A DNA stretch of 60,460 bases from Streptomyces olivaceoviridis. Its GTDB lineage: Bacteria; Actinomycetota; Actinomycetes; Streptomycetales; Streptomycetaceae. This document shows positions 27,601-37,800 of the stretch, piece by piece. The stretch covers positions 1 to 60,460 of the forward strand of contig NZ_BMUI01000037.1 in assembly GCF_014650115.1 (NCBI RefSeq). Direction: 5' to 3'. Position numbers and translations under genes: made by a program. The stretch's first letter is position 1, and each line of letters opens with the position of its first letter. The notes under the pieces were generated by a model. The model made no database searches and was not told the origin of the DNA. It saw only the letters and a list, made by a program, of their open reading frames with translations.

Positions 27601-28317
27601 GGGCTGTCGACCGACGCAGGAGGCAGGCCGTGACGCGCTACGCTGCCGCGCTCGCAAGCACTCCGGACCATTGGGCGGACGAACGGACCGTCCGCGAACA
27701 GCTTGTGCGCCACAAGCTGACCGGCGACCGGTTCTTCACCACCTACTCCGAGCCCGTACAGACCCGCTGACCACGGCTAGTGCCGCGAAGTTGCACGGCC
27801 TGCCAGGCTGACCAGCAGGCCGTGGCCGGTCGACGCGGCCCGCGGACGCCCCCGAGGGGCCGTCCGCGCTGGGTGAGACCGGGTGGCCCGAGGGCGGCTA
27901 CGACCAGGTGCTGAACGGCACGCCGTATGTGATCGCTGGACTGGGGCCGAAGGGCGTTCCGCCGACCATCGGGCACGCCATCGACGTCTGCCTGGGAGGC
28001 CGTACGACGGGGCTGCTGTTCAGCGCGTCGGATGGCGTGAAGGCACCGGGGGTCTCCTCGCCGGGCGCGGCGCCGCGACGCGTGACGAGCGGGGTGCTGG
28101 GGCGCGTACTAGCCTGGACAGCAGTCGGGCGGCCGTGTCGGCCGAGAGGTCATCCCGACACCGATCCTGCGGCCGGCGGACGCGTGGCGGTGTCCGCGGC
28201 CCCGAATTCCCCTGAGCGCGAGCGCCGCACCAGGCCGACGCCCGCGCCGGGCCTCGCGCCCCGTCGGGTGGGCGTCACTTCGTACCGCCGGCGGGTGGAC
28301 CAGGCGGGAGTACGGAG
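27601..28317. other. Unassigned debris before the DUF1326 operon
   Basis: The plus strand has coding-like pieces: one ending EQLVRHKLTGDRFFTTYSEP, stop at 27768-27770, and another at about 27870-28060 with YDQVLNGTPYVIAGLGP. Neither has a proper start or a family I recognise. They look like fragments of larger genes. The last 200 bases should hold the promoter of the next operon. Confidence 0.4.
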
Positions 28318-28932
28318 ATGGCGTGGAACGTGACCGGTACCTACTTCGAAAGCTGCAACTGCGACACCGTCTGCCCCTGCACCACCTCGGGCCTGACCGC
28401 CCCTGCCGACAACGAGCGCTGTCAGGTGACGTTCGCGTTCCACGTCGCACAGGGTGAGGTCGACGGCGTGGACGTGTCCGACCGCAACGTGGTCGTCTTC
28501 GCCGACGCGCCGCGCGTGATGGCCGACGGCGGCTGGCAGGTGGCGCTGTACGTCGACGCCTCGGCCGACGACGGCCAGGCGGAGGCGCTGGGCAAGGTCT
28601 TCTCCGGGCAGGCGGGCGGACCGATGGCGGCGCTCGCGCCCCTCGTCGCCGAGGTGCTCGGCGTCGAACGCGTACCCATCGACTTCCACGACGACGGCCG
28701 CCGGCACACCGTGCGGGTGGCGGACGCCATCCACATCGAGATCGAGGACCAGGTCGCCCCGCAGTTCGGCGGCGCCGGTCCCGTGATGAAACTGTCCGGC
28801 ATGTTCCACCCGGCGAACAGCACGCTGACCGTCGCCAGGTCGACACGGGCCGTCGGCCACGGCGTGCACGGCCGCTCCTGGGACTTCACCGGACACAACG
28901 CCCACTCGGCGCCCTTCTCGTGGTCGGCGTGA
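28318..28932 (+). CDS. DUF1326 domain protein
   Basis: A 204-residue protein of the DUF1326 family. The N-terminus carries a conserved cysteine cluster (C13, C15, C19, C21 in SCNCDTVCPC) that looks like a metal or redox site. The rest alternates short beta strands. Family function is not established. It is translationally coupled (GTGA overlap) to a DUF2182 membrane protein, a pairing found in many bacteria, so the two probably form one membrane-associated metal-handling unit. ATG 28318 follows GGAG about 8 bases upstream. Confidence 0.85.
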   Translation: MAWNVTGTYFESCNCDTVCPCTTSGLTAPADNERCQVTFAFHVAQGEVDGVDVSDRNVVVFADAPRVMADGGWQVALYVDASADDGQAEALGKVFSGQAGGPMAALAPLVAEVLGVERVPIDFHDDGRRHTVRVADAIHIEIEDQVAPQFGGAGPVMKLSGMFHPANSTLTVARSTRAVGHGVHGRSWDFTGHNAHSAPFSWSA

Positions 28933-29696
28933 CGCGGCCCGCGACGGCGGCCCGCCGCCCCACGGCCCGCACCGGAGCGGTCGTCCTCACGGCGGCCGCG
29001 GCCGCGGCCTGGACGTGGACGGCACTGCGCCGGGGCGACATGGGAGCGGGGACCGCGGCCGGCGAGCTGCCCGCCTTCCTGGGCGCGTGGACGATCATGA
29101 TGGCCGCGATGATGCTGCCGGCCACGGCACCGGTCGCCTCGCTGTACGCGCGGACCGCACCCGCGCACCGGACGCCGCGCCTGATCGCGTTCACCGCCGG
29201 CTACCTGCTGGTCTGGGCGACCGCCGGACTGCCGGCGTACGCCCTGGCCGCCGGGGCGGCACGGGTGGCGACCGCCTATCCCACCGTGGGGACGGCGGTG
29301 GCCGCCGCCGTCTTCGCCCTCAGCGGTGCCTACCAGCTCACCCCCCTCAAGGACGTCTGCCTCACCCGGTGCCGCTCACCGGTCGGTTCGCTGCTGCACT
29401 ACGCGTCGTACCGCGGCCCCGCCCGCCACCTGCGTGCCGGGGCCCATCACGGAGCGTTCTGCCTGGGCTGCTGCTGGTCCTTGATGCTGCTGCTCACCGC
29501 GTTCGGGGTGATGAACCTCTGGGCCACGGTGGGCCTGGCCGCCGTCATCACCGCCGAGAAACGCCTGCCACGGGGCCGTCTCCTCGCCCGCGCCGTGGGA
29601 CTCGCCTCGCTCGCCCTCGCGATCGGCGTCTTCTGGCTGCCCCTGCTGGCGCCCAACCTCACGGGCGGCGGCATGACGGACATGGGCCTGCGATGA
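28929..29696 (+). CDS. DUF2182 predicted metal-binding integral membrane protein
   Basis: About 255 residues with roughly seven hydrophobic segments, DUF2182 (COG5486). Conserved features are AWTIMMAAMMLPATAPV, the LKDVCLTRCRSP loop and AHHGAFCLGCCWSLML, which together offer Cys, His and Met as metal ligands. GTG 28929 overlaps the DUF1326 stop; GTG 28920 is a less likely alternative. Function unknown; its fixed partnership with DUF1326 suggests metal transfer or insertion. Confidence 0.83.
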   Translation: MTRPATAARRPTARTGAVVLTAAAAAAWTWTALRRGDMGAGTAAGELPAFLGAWTIMMAAMMLPATAPVASLYARTAPAHRTPRLIAFTAGYLLVWATAGLPAYALAAGAARVATAYPTVGTAVAAAVFALSGAYQLTPLKDVCLTRCRSPVGSLLHYASYRGPARHLRAGAHHGAFCLGCCWSLMLLLTAFGVMNLWATVGLAAVITAEKRLPRGRLLARAVGLASLALAIGVFWLPLLAPNLTGGGMTDMGLR

Positions 29697-30698
29697 CCGT
29701 GGCCCCGGTCACCGCGTCGCCCGCCTGCGGGGCGCCGGGATGCAGTGCGTGAGCGCGTCCGTACGGTCGGTTGCAGGGCCGGGAGGTGCCCGGCGGCGCA
29801 CAGCCGTGCGTCTGCGGTGGGTGACCGGCCGAGCGCCGTACGCGCCCGGGAGCGGCAGAAGGCCGGCCAGGAGCTGGAAGGGTCGGCGTGCACCCGGGCC
29901 CTCCTGCACGGTTCCGAGCCTGGCAGGCTGCGCGGTCCCGGCTGCCGGCCGGGCGGCTGACGCGCCCGGTGCGGGCCGGGCGGGGAAGCGCCGCGCGCCG
30001 TGGCCGCGGTCGAAGGTGCGTGGAACGGATGGCCTGGCGTGCCGGCGAGGGCGGATACGGCCTTGGAAACGGCGGCGCCCGCCCGGGCCGGCCGGATACA
30101 TCAGGGGGCCCGGGCGGGCGCTGAAGGAAGTCGCCGCGGCTGCTACGGCCGCGCGAAGGGCCGCGCGGCGAAGTCCTCGCCCGCGCGGACGGTAGCCGGA
30201 CGGCAGGCGCACGGACGGGACTTGAGCGGGCTCAGGTTCAGCGAAGGCCGCTCGAAGAAGACGGTGAAGCATCGGTTGGGCAGAGGTGATCTCAGCAGGA
30301 GCCAACCGCCACCACCAGAGACAAAAGCGGCTGAAATCCACTAATTCCGGTGTGTTGGAGAGGAGTTGGCGCAGCGCTCTGAGGGGTGGGAGGAATCCGG
30401 CCTCATGCCGCCGGCCCGGTCCGTCCGGCGGACCGTTGACGGCGGGAGGACACGATGCCTGTTCTGCACTGGCTCACCGCCTGCTCCGCGTCTGCCACGC
30501 ATGTGGTCGAGGGCCGCAGCCGGACGAAGGGGCGGGATCTGGCATACCGGGTCGAGGGATGTGCGAGCCATCGATGGCTCGCCGGGCACTGGCCGGGCCG
30601 GCACACGAGACGGAGGTTTCGACGGCACCGCCGTGCTGTCGCCCCGTAGAGTGATCAGTCCGCTGTGCCCTGGCAAGCCGCCTCCGTAGGGTTCCCGC
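29697..30698. other. 1-kb gap, no gene recognised
   Basis: Short ORFs on both strands have biased composition but no recognisable protein pattern. The only clear structure is the hairpin at 30075-30121. The stretch just upstream of 30350 is AT-richer than its surroundings and may be old promoter sequence. Confidence 0.45.
30075..30121 (+). terminator. Strong hairpin, possible terminator
   Basis: A 15-base perfect stem (GCGCCCGCCCGGGCC / GGCCCGGGCGGGCGC) with a 17-base loop. It is 380 bases past the DUF2182 gene, so it may instead belong to a lost gene. Confidence 0.5.
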
Positions 30699-30884
30699 AT
30701 GACGCCTGAGAGTGAGCGGGCCGTGCAGGCGGCCATCGACAGGGAGACGCGGCTTCTTGATCCCGAGGTGCGTGCCTGTCCGGACCGTGTCCTTGAGCTT
30801 CTGGATCCGGACTTCACCGAGATCGGGGCTTCGGGCCGCCGGTGGGATGTCGAGACGGTCCTCACGGTGACGAGTGGCGGCTCG
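30699..30884 (+). pseudogene. NTF2-like (DUF4440) protein, 3' end lost
   Basis: ATG 30699 begins a protein with TPESERAVQAAIDRETRLLD, VLELLDPDFTEIGASGRRWD and VLTVTS, the first 60 residues of a nuclear-transport-factor-2-like fold. After GGSVSG the family pattern ends and the frame drifts into unrelated sequence up to a chance stop at 31088. The gene is therefore truncated. Confidence 0.6.
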
Positions 30885-31039
30885 GTGTCGGGAACGAACT
30901 GCGACGTTCAAAGCCGCTCTCCACGCGAGTGCAGTCCTGTGTCAATCGAACGGCGGGGGCCTCCGTTTCACCGTATTGGGCGGTTTGAGGCCAAGGTCGT
31001 GGATCTAATGGTTTCCGTGTCATCGAATCGGCGGATGAC

Positions 31040-31684
31040 ATGGCGACATTACTTACTGGATTGGCTGGGGGCGGTGCAGTGGAGGTAAGGGGGGTCTATC
31101 ACGCCTATCGTCGGCGGGTGGTCCTGCGGGGTGTCGACTTCGGCCTCGGGCCCGGTGTACTGGCAGGGATCGTCGGCGAGAACGGCGCGGGCAAGACGAC
31201 CCTCTTGAAGATCCTCGCCGGTGAACTGCGGGCGGATCGCGGCATGGTGCATCACCGCGGACGTTTCGGTTACTGCCCGCAGGAGGTGGTCCTCAACGAC
31301 GCCCTGACCGTCCGGCAGCACCTGGAGTTCTTCAAGGCGGCCTTCGCGCTGGCCGACCTGCGTCACGCCGAGAAGGTCATGGAGACCCTGCGGTTCTCCC
31401 AGTACGCCGATGTGCGCGCCGGGGCGCTCAGCGGCGGGACCCGGCAGAAGCTGAACCTCACGCTCGCGCTCATGCACGATCCGCAGGTTCTGCTGCTGGA
31501 CGAGCCCTACCAGGGGTTCGACTGGGACACTTACCAGCGGTTCTGGGAACTGGCCGCCCGGCTGCGCGACGCCGGCCGTTCCGTCCTGGTGGTCTCCCAC
31601 CTGGCCTACGACGGCGAACGCCTCGACGAGCTGTGGCGCTTGGAGGCGGGCACGCTGCGCCGGGAAACGGCGGGAGCAGCATGA
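31040..31684 (+). CDS. ABC transporter ATP-binding protein
   Basis: About 214 residues. Walker A is GENGAGKTT, the Q-loop FGYCPQEVV, signature LSGGTRQK and Walker B LLLDEPYQGFD, so the ATPase is complete. It is coupled (ATGA) to the permease behind it. If ATG 31040 is used, codon 4 is TTA (31049-31051), which would place the gene under the rare bldA leucyl-tRNA. GTG 31079 in the same frame, with GGGGGCGG upstream, starts just before the conserved domain and avoids it. I cannot decide between them. Confidence 0.82.
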   Translation: MATLLTGLAGGGAVEVRGVYHAYRRRVVLRGVDFGLGPGVLAGIVGENGAGKTTLLKILAGELRADRGMVHHRGRFGYCPQEVVLNDALTVRQHLEFFKAAFALADLRHAEKVMETLRFSQYADVRAGALSGGTRQKLNLTLALMHDPQVLLLDEPYQGFDWDTYQRFWELAARLRDAGRSVLVVSHLAYDGERLDELWRLEAGTLRRETAGAA

Positions 31685-32541
31685 GGAGACACCTGAGCCT
31701 GTTCGCCACAGCCACCTGGTACGACCTGATCGAGCATGGCCGTAACCGGTTCGCCATGCTGCTGGTCGTCTTCTTCATTCCCACCTGGGTCGGCTTGGTC
31801 TACCTCACCATCCCCGACAGGGCGACCCCGTTCCAACTGGCCGCCACCGGCGAGAGGCTGGCGCCGGCCGGCAACGAGCTGACGCAGATCACCGGTGCCC
31901 TCAACGCCGTCACCCTGGTCACCGGGTTCATGATGTTCGCCGCCACCTTCACCGGCGGGCGCTTCGACCGGCGTCTGGCCATGGCCGGTTACCCCCGCAC
32001 CGATCTCGTCCTGGCCAAGGCCGCCTCGTTGATCCTGGCGTCCGCGCTCCTGGCGGCTTACGCCACCGCAGCCATGTGCATCGCCTGGGCACCGAAGCAG
32101 CCCTACCTGCTCGCCGCCGCGCTGTTCTGCGCCGCGCTGACCTACGGAGCCATGGGCGTGGTCATGGGATCCCTGCTGCACCGCGAGGTCGAAGGCATGT
32201 TCGCCCTGGTGATGACCAGCGTCATCGACATCGCCCTGCAGAACCCCGTGGTGAGCGCCGGCGCCGACAACCCGCTGACCCGCTTGCTGCCCACCTACGG
32301 CTCCGTCCAAGCCGCCACCGCGGCCGGCTTCTCCACCACCCCGGTGCCCGCCTACCTCTCGCTCCAGCTGCTGTGGTTCGCCGCCACCGCACTCCTGGGC
32401 CTCCTGGCCTTCCACCACCGCACCCGCAACGCCCTGCCCCGGCCAGGTCGCCCCGTAACCGCGGAATCACGCGACGCTGCGGCCCTCGAAACTCAGCGGG
32501 CACCAGCTGCCGGCCAGAACTCCTCGCCAAGCTCCCCGTAA
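31681..32541 (+). CDS. ABC transporter permease
   Basis: A 286-residue ABC-2-like membrane protein with about six hydrophobic segments (FAMLLVVFFIPTWVGLVYL, ALNAVTLVTGFMMFAATFTG, ILASALLAAYATAAMCIAW and so on) and a hydrophilic tail of 40 residues. It starts inside the ATPase stop (ATGA). The cargo is unknown. A terpene cyclase follows 116 bases downstream on the same strand, so export or self-protection linked to that product is possible but unproven. Confidence 0.8.
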   Translation: MRRHLSLFATATWYDLIEHGRNRFAMLLVVFFIPTWVGLVYLTIPDRATPFQLAATGERLAPAGNELTQITGALNAVTLVTGFMMFAATFTGGRFDRRLAMAGYPRTDLVLAKAASLILASALLAAYATAAMCIAWAPKQPYLLAAALFCAALTYGAMGVVMGSLLHREVEGMFALVMTSVIDIALQNPVVSAGADNPLTRLLPTYGSVQAATAAGFSTTPVPAYLSLQLLWFAATALLGLLAFHHRTRNALPRPGRPVTAESRDAAALETQRAPAAGQNSSPSSP

Positions 32542-32657
32542 CCGACGGCGTTCCGCCGCGATCACCCCCCAGCCGGAATCAGCACTCGCCGGCCGATCGC
32601 GGGGGACACACCTTCAGGCCATCACCCTCACCTCTTCGCACCGACGAAGGAGCCTGC

Positions 32658-33761
32658 ATGAGCAACACGCCGGAAGTGGGCCAGACGGCGATTCCAGCAC
32701 AGCGGGGAAGCACGCCGCGCTTCCATTACCCCCTGCCGATGCCAGAACCCTCCCACGTTCCCACGGACGTCATGGCCGAGGTCCGAGCGTGGAAGGAGTC
32801 GTACGGGTGGACCGAACCGAGCGCCGGATCCCACCACATTCCCGGGACGGTCATGGCCTGGTGCCTTGGAAGGTTCTCCACCCCGGAAACCAGCAAGAGA
32901 GTGCTCCGCGGCATCGGCTGCCTGGCGGAGTGGGGACTCGTCGTCGACGACGATGTGCTCGATCACGCCGAGGCCTCCGGCCGGATCAGTGAAATCATCC
33001 GATTCGTGGGCCGGCTCACGCATGTGTCGGAGTCGCCGGGATATCGAGTACCGAAGAACGCAAGTCCCCTCATCACCGCATTGCACGACGCGATGGAGCA
33101 ACTGCGCGCGGAGTGCACACCCACCCAGGTGGCCCGTGTGAGCGCCGGGCTCAGGCACACGCTGACCAGCGGCGTTCACAAGCTGCACATGGACGAACCC
33201 AACGAAGACGAATATCTCGCCCTGCGCATTCACGACATCGGCGGTTACACGTACGCTGCGGAGATCGCACTGTGCGGTCCTGCGCCCATCCCGGATGAGG
33301 AATGGCACGCGCCGGCGGTCCGGGCTCTGATCGAGTGCACAACTCTGCTCGTCGGAGTGGAAAACGATGTCTTCTCCTACCGTAAGGAAAAGGCAGAGGG
33401 CCAGACGTCCCCGAACATCCTGGGCATCCTGCAAGCGGCTCGCGGGCTCTCCTTCGACCAGGCCGTGGCCACGGCGGTCGAGTTGCGTGACCGCCTGATG
33501 CTCCTCATCCTCCGTCTGCGCGAGCGCCTGATGCCCTCGGCCGAGCCGCCCCTGCGCTACCTCATCGAGGGACTCGCTCATTTCATCATCGCCAACACCG
33601 AGGTGTCGCTGTGCGCGCCGCGCTACGTTCCGTCAGCCGCACACCGCATGGCTCTGGAAGACGTCGCCAAGACCCCCGCCTGCTGGGCACCTTCGCTGTC
33701 GACCACGGACACCAGCCCGCTGCCCTACCCGAGCATCTCCTGGTGGTGGGACCACTGCTGA
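32658..33761 (+). CDS. Class I terpene cyclase (terpene synthase family 2)
   Basis: A 367-residue bacterial terpene synthase. The metal-binding Asp-rich motif is VVDDDVLDHAE (D97-D102), and the NSE triad is complete: ENDVFSYRKEKAEG with N236, S240 and E244. The conserved Arg-Tyr pair occurs near the C-terminus (APRY). The N-terminal HYPLPMPEP stretch is also usual. It should ionise and cyclise a prenyl diphosphate; the product cannot be predicted by eye. GAAGGAG lies 6 bases before ATG 32658. There is no prenyltransferase or tailoring enzyme here, only the ABC pair upstream. Confidence 0.88.
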   Translation: MSNTPEVGQTAIPAQRGSTPRFHYPLPMPEPSHVPTDVMAEVRAWKESYGWTEPSAGSHHIPGTVMAWCLGRFSTPETSKRVLRGIGCLAEWGLVVDDDVLDHAEASGRISEIIRFVGRLTHVSESPGYRVPKNASPLITALHDAMEQLRAECTPTQVARVSAGLRHTLTSGVHKLHMDEPNEDEYLALRIHDIGGYTYAAEIALCGPAPIPDEEWHAPAVRALIECTTLLVGVENDVFSYRKEKAEGQTSPNILGILQAARGLSFDQAVATAVELRDRLMLLILRLRERLMPSAEPPLRYLIEGLAHFIIANTEVSLCAPRYVPSAAHRMALEDVAKTPACWAPSLSTTDTSPLPYPSISWWWDHC

Positions 33762-33924
33762 CGCCCGCTGCCCACACGAGCCCCCGCATCCCTGGCCGCC
33801 ATGGAGGCCGCGGCGGCTACGTCGAGGCACGGAAGCGGTCGCCGCCCACGAGACACAGGAAGCGCAGACGTTCGTCTTCCGGGGTCGGGACACCCGCGCC
33901 GGTCCCGGCGCTACGATCACCCGT

Positions 33925-34665
33925 GTGACCGCTGCGGAACCGACCATCCTCGCCACGTCCGGAGGGCACCGTGCCGGCACGCGCACCCGGCTGCTCTTCG
34001 ACGCACTGGTCCACCATGCGGTCGACCTCTCCGGCGTGCACGGCAGGCGCCCCCGCATCCTGTACGTCGGCACGGCGACCGGTGACGCCGAGCACGTGAC
34101 GGCGCGGGTGACGGAGGCGGCCCGGGTGGCGGGGTACGACCTCACTCCGCTGCAACTGTTCCCCATGCCGAACGTCGAGGACGTCGAGGGCACCGTCCTC
34201 GCGCACGACGTGGTCTGGGTGATGGGCGGTTCGGTGGCCAACCTGCTCGCCGTGTGGCGGGTGCACGGCCTGGACGTGATCATGCGGCGCGCGTGGCGGG
34301 CGGGCGTGGTGCTCGCCGGAATCAGCGCGGGTTCCCTCTGCTGGTTCGAGGGCGGCGCGACGGACTCCTTCGGCCCCGGGTTGCGCCCGGTCACCGACGG
34401 GCTGGGCCTGCTGCCGTACGGCAACGGCGTGCACTACGACTCCGACGCGGGCCGGCGTCCGCTGATCCACCGGCTGGTCGCCGAGGGCGCCTTCCGGACG
34501 GCCCACTGCACCGACGACGGGGTGGGTCTGGTCTACCGGGGCACCGAGCTGGTCGAGGCCGTGGCGGAACTGCCGGGCAGGGGTGCCTACGTGGTCGGCC
34601 GCGCGGGCACCGAGACGGTGGAGGAGCGGATCGAACCACGGCTGCTGCCCACGCCCCGGTTCTGA
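33925..34665 (+). CDS. Peptidase family S51-like serine hydrolase (dipeptidase E type)
   Basis: A 246-residue protein with the S51 nucleophile elbow AGISAGSLCWF and the preceding VWVMGGSVANLL block. The fold is GATase-like, but the nucleophile is Ser, not Cys. S51 members cleave Asp-Xaa dipeptides or related isopeptides. GTG 33925 is the only reasonable start. It ends 140 bases before the lanM gene on the same strand, with the lanM operator between them, so membership in the peptide locus is possible but not shown. Confidence 0.8.
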   Translation: MTAAEPTILATSGGHRAGTRTRLLFDALVHHAVDLSGVHGRRPRILYVGTATGDAEHVTARVTEAARVAGYDLTPLQLFPMPNVEDVEGTVLAHDVVWVMGGSVANLLAVWRVHGLDVIMRRAWRAGVVLAGISAGSLCWFEGGATDSFGPGLRPVTDGLGLLPYGNGVHYDSDAGRRPLIHRLVAEGAFRTAHCTDDGVGLVYRGTELVEAVAELPGRGAYVVGRAGTETVEERIEPRLLPTPRF

Positions 34666-34747
34666 ACAGCCGTTCCCGTCGTCACGGGACGTCCACGCGG
34701 TGACCGCTCCCGATCGGTGCGGCACGCGCGGGAACACGGGGTGCCCA

Positions 34748-34772
34748 GGAATATGGGGGTCACTTCCCCATG
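34748..34772 (+). promoter_or_regulatory. Regulatory palindrome of lanM (copy 1)
   Basis: ATGGGG-GTCACTT-CCCCAT (34753-34771), preceded by GGAAT. The same arms and spacer length recur at 41916-41934. It ends 34 bases before GTG 34806. A second ATGTGGGGGTCAC half follows immediately. Probable binding site of one of the LuxR-type regulators of this locus. Confidence 0.72.
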
Positions 34773-34805
34773 TGGGGGTCACGGAGGTCTGGCACCTTCT
34801 TCCCC

Positions 34806-37800
34806 GTGACTGACACCGCCGACCTCCCGGCTCCCCGGACCGCCAGCCTTCCGGCCCCGCTCAGCGCCGGCCCGCCCCACGCCTGGTGGGCCCCGGCGCT
34901 GACCCTCGCGGAACGGCTCGCCGCACCCGGCCTCCCGGCTGCGCCCGCCGGTGCCGCCGCCGGGCGGGCCCCGTGGAACCTCGGGGACGGCGAGGGCTTC
35001 GCCCTGCGACTGGCCCACCTCGGGGTGGACGGGGCCACCGCGGCGGCCCTCGCCGCGGAAACCGCCGAGTGCCTCGCCGCCCGCGCGGCCAAGCCCCACT
35101 GGGCCGGTTACGCGGAGGCGGCGCTGGCCGCCGCCCCCGAGAGCGTCGACGTGCCGACCGGGGACGGCACGGGTCCCGGGGTCTTCGCCGCCGTCGTGCG
35201 GCCGCTCGTCACCCCGACCGCAGACCTGCTGGCCCGCCGCACGGCGGACGTGTCCGCGGCCGAACAGGTCGTGTGGCGGGAGGCGTTCGAGCGGCGGCTG
35301 ACCGAGCAGCTGACCCGGCAGGCGGCCAGGACCCTGGTCCACGAGCTGTCCGAGGCCCGACGCGCCCGGCGGCTCGCCGGCGCGGACCCGCGGGAGCGGT
35401 TCGCCTCGTTCGTCACCGCCACCGGCAGTCGGCGGGGCCTGTCCGAACTGTTCGCGTCCTACCCGGTGCTGGCCCGGATGCTCGCGCAGACCGCGCTGGA
35501 CGCGGCGGACGCCGCGGTGGAGCTGGTGACGCGGTTCCAGGCCGACCGGGAGGACCTGGCCGGCGAGCTCCTCGACGGGCGTGGGCCCGGTGCGCTGGCC
35601 GGGGTGGACCTGGGTCTGGGCGACGCCCACCAGGGCAACCGGGCGGTCGCTGTCCTGCGCTTCGCCGGCGGCGGCCGGCTCGTGTACAAGCCCCGGCCGC
35701 TCGATCAGCACGGCCTGCTGGACGACCTGGCGGCCTGGCTCGGCGCCAAGGTGCCCGGCCTCGCTCTGCGCACGCCACGCAGTGTGCGCCGGCCGGGCTA
35801 CGGCTGGCTGGAGTTCGTGGAGCACCGCTGGTGCCAATCGGGCACCGAGACCGATGCCTTCTATCGGCGTCAAGGCGCGCTGCTGGCCCTGTTGTACGCG
35901 GTGGACGGCGCCGACATGCACTACGAGAACGTCATCGCCTGTGGCGACCAGCCGGTCCTGGTCGACGCGGAGACCCTGCTGCACACCGGCCTTCCGCAGG
36001 CCATGACGGCCGGCGCCGACCCTGCCGCGGACGCCCTGCATGCCTCCGTGCACCGCACCTGTCTGCTGCCCCACCTGCTGATCGGCGAGCACGGCGCGCT
36101 GGACATCTCCGCGCTGGGCCGGGACGCCGAGGGCACCTTCCCGAGCGAGGGCCTGCACTGGGAGGACAGCGGCGAGGACACGATGCGGGCGGTACGGGGG
36201 GCGGTGCTCAGCCCGGCCGCGCAGAACCAGCCGCTCCCCACCGGGGTGCCCCTGGAATGGGCGGACCACCGGGCGGCCCTGCTGGAGGGGTTCCGCACCG
36301 GCTACGCGGCGCTGGCCGCGCACGGTCGTGACCTGCTCGCCCCGGGCGGGCCGTTGACGCTGCACGCGGACAGCCCCGCGCGCCTCATCGTGCGTTCCAC
36401 CCGTCTGTACGCCACGCTGCTGGAGGAGTCCGCCCACCCTTCGCTGCTCGGCGACGCCCTGGCTCGGGAGGGCGTGTTCGCGGTGCTGTGGACCGAGTCC
36501 GAGTACGACGAGGCCCGCCGGCGCCTGATCGAGCACGAGACCGCGGAGCTGTGGCGCGGTGACGTCCCCCTGTTCGTGCATCGGCCGTCCGGTACAGGGG
36601 TCCGGACGGCCGATGGCACCTGGTTGCCGGACGTGCTGCCGGTGGCCGCCCTGACCGCGGTCGGCGCGAAGCTGGCCCGGATGGACGAGGTCGACTGCCA
36701 CGACCAGGAGTGGATCATCTCGGCGACGCTGGCGGCACGCGGCAGCGGTTCGCCCCTGGCGCGGCGCTCCGAACTCGCCCTCGCCCCGCTCCCGGCGGTC
36801 GTGCCGGACGCCTCGCGGCTGCTGGCCGCCGCGTGCGGCATCGCCGACGAGATCGCCGCCCGCGCGGTACGCGGCGGCGGTCGGACCAACTGGCTGGGCC
36901 TGGAGCAGGTGTCGGGACCGCACTGGGCCGTGCTGCCGATGGGTGCCGGGCTGGGGCAGGGGTACTGCGGGGTGGCGCTGTTCCTGGCGCAGGCGGACGC
37001 GCTGACCGGGGCCGGCCGATATGCCGCGCTGGCCCGGGAGGCGGTCCGGCCACTGCCCGCCCTGATGAAGGCGCTGGCCGCCGATCCGGAACTGAGCGCG
37101 GCGGCCGGACCCGGCGCCTACACCGGGCTCGCCGGTGTCGTCCACGCGCTGGTGAGGCTGTCCGTGCTGCTGGGTGAGGACCTGACGGGCTGTCTGCCTG
37201 AGGCGCTCACCGCGCTCGGGCACGCCGTGGCCGCCTGTTCCGACCCGGGGCTGGCCGGTGGCGCGGCCGGGGCGCTGACCGCCGCCGTCGCCGCGCACGA
37301 GGCGACCGGGATGCCCGAGGCCCTGCGGCTGGCCGACGCGGTGGCGGACCTGCTGCTGGCCACGGTGCGCGGACCGGACCGGCCGGGCCGGCCCGCGGAC
37401 GCCGCGGTCGTCGGTGGCGAGCCCGGGTTCGCGGACGGCGCGGCCGGGATCGGCTGGGCTCTGCGGCGCTACGCCGGCTGTCGCCCGGAGCGGGCCGCCG
37501 CGCACTCCGGCGCCGCCGACGCGCTGCTGCGTGCCGCGGTCCGCACGGTACGGACCGCGCCCGCGGACCTCTCCTGGGTCTCCGGGCTCGCCGGCGTGGC
37601 CGCCGCCGCGCCGCTGAGCGCCGTCGGCGCGCTGACCCCCTTCCTGGCTGACGCCGAGGTGCGTCCTGGTCTGAGTCTCGGGCTGGGCACGCTGGGCACG
37701 CTGGAGGCGCTGACCACGCTCGCCGGGCGGGGTGACACGGTGGCCGCCGGGGCGCTGTCCCGGTGTTCCGGACAGGTGCTCGCGCTGGTCGAGGCGCAGA

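Noticed and set aside
29709..30341. 210-codon minus-strand ORF in the 1-kb gap
   Set aside because: Arg/Pro/Ala-rich with no recognisable pattern; likely chance frame in GC-rich DNA.
34770..34805. ATG 34770 as start of lanM
   Set aside because: The codon overlaps the palindrome's right arm, and the matching operator before the small ORF gives the same distance to a GTG start.
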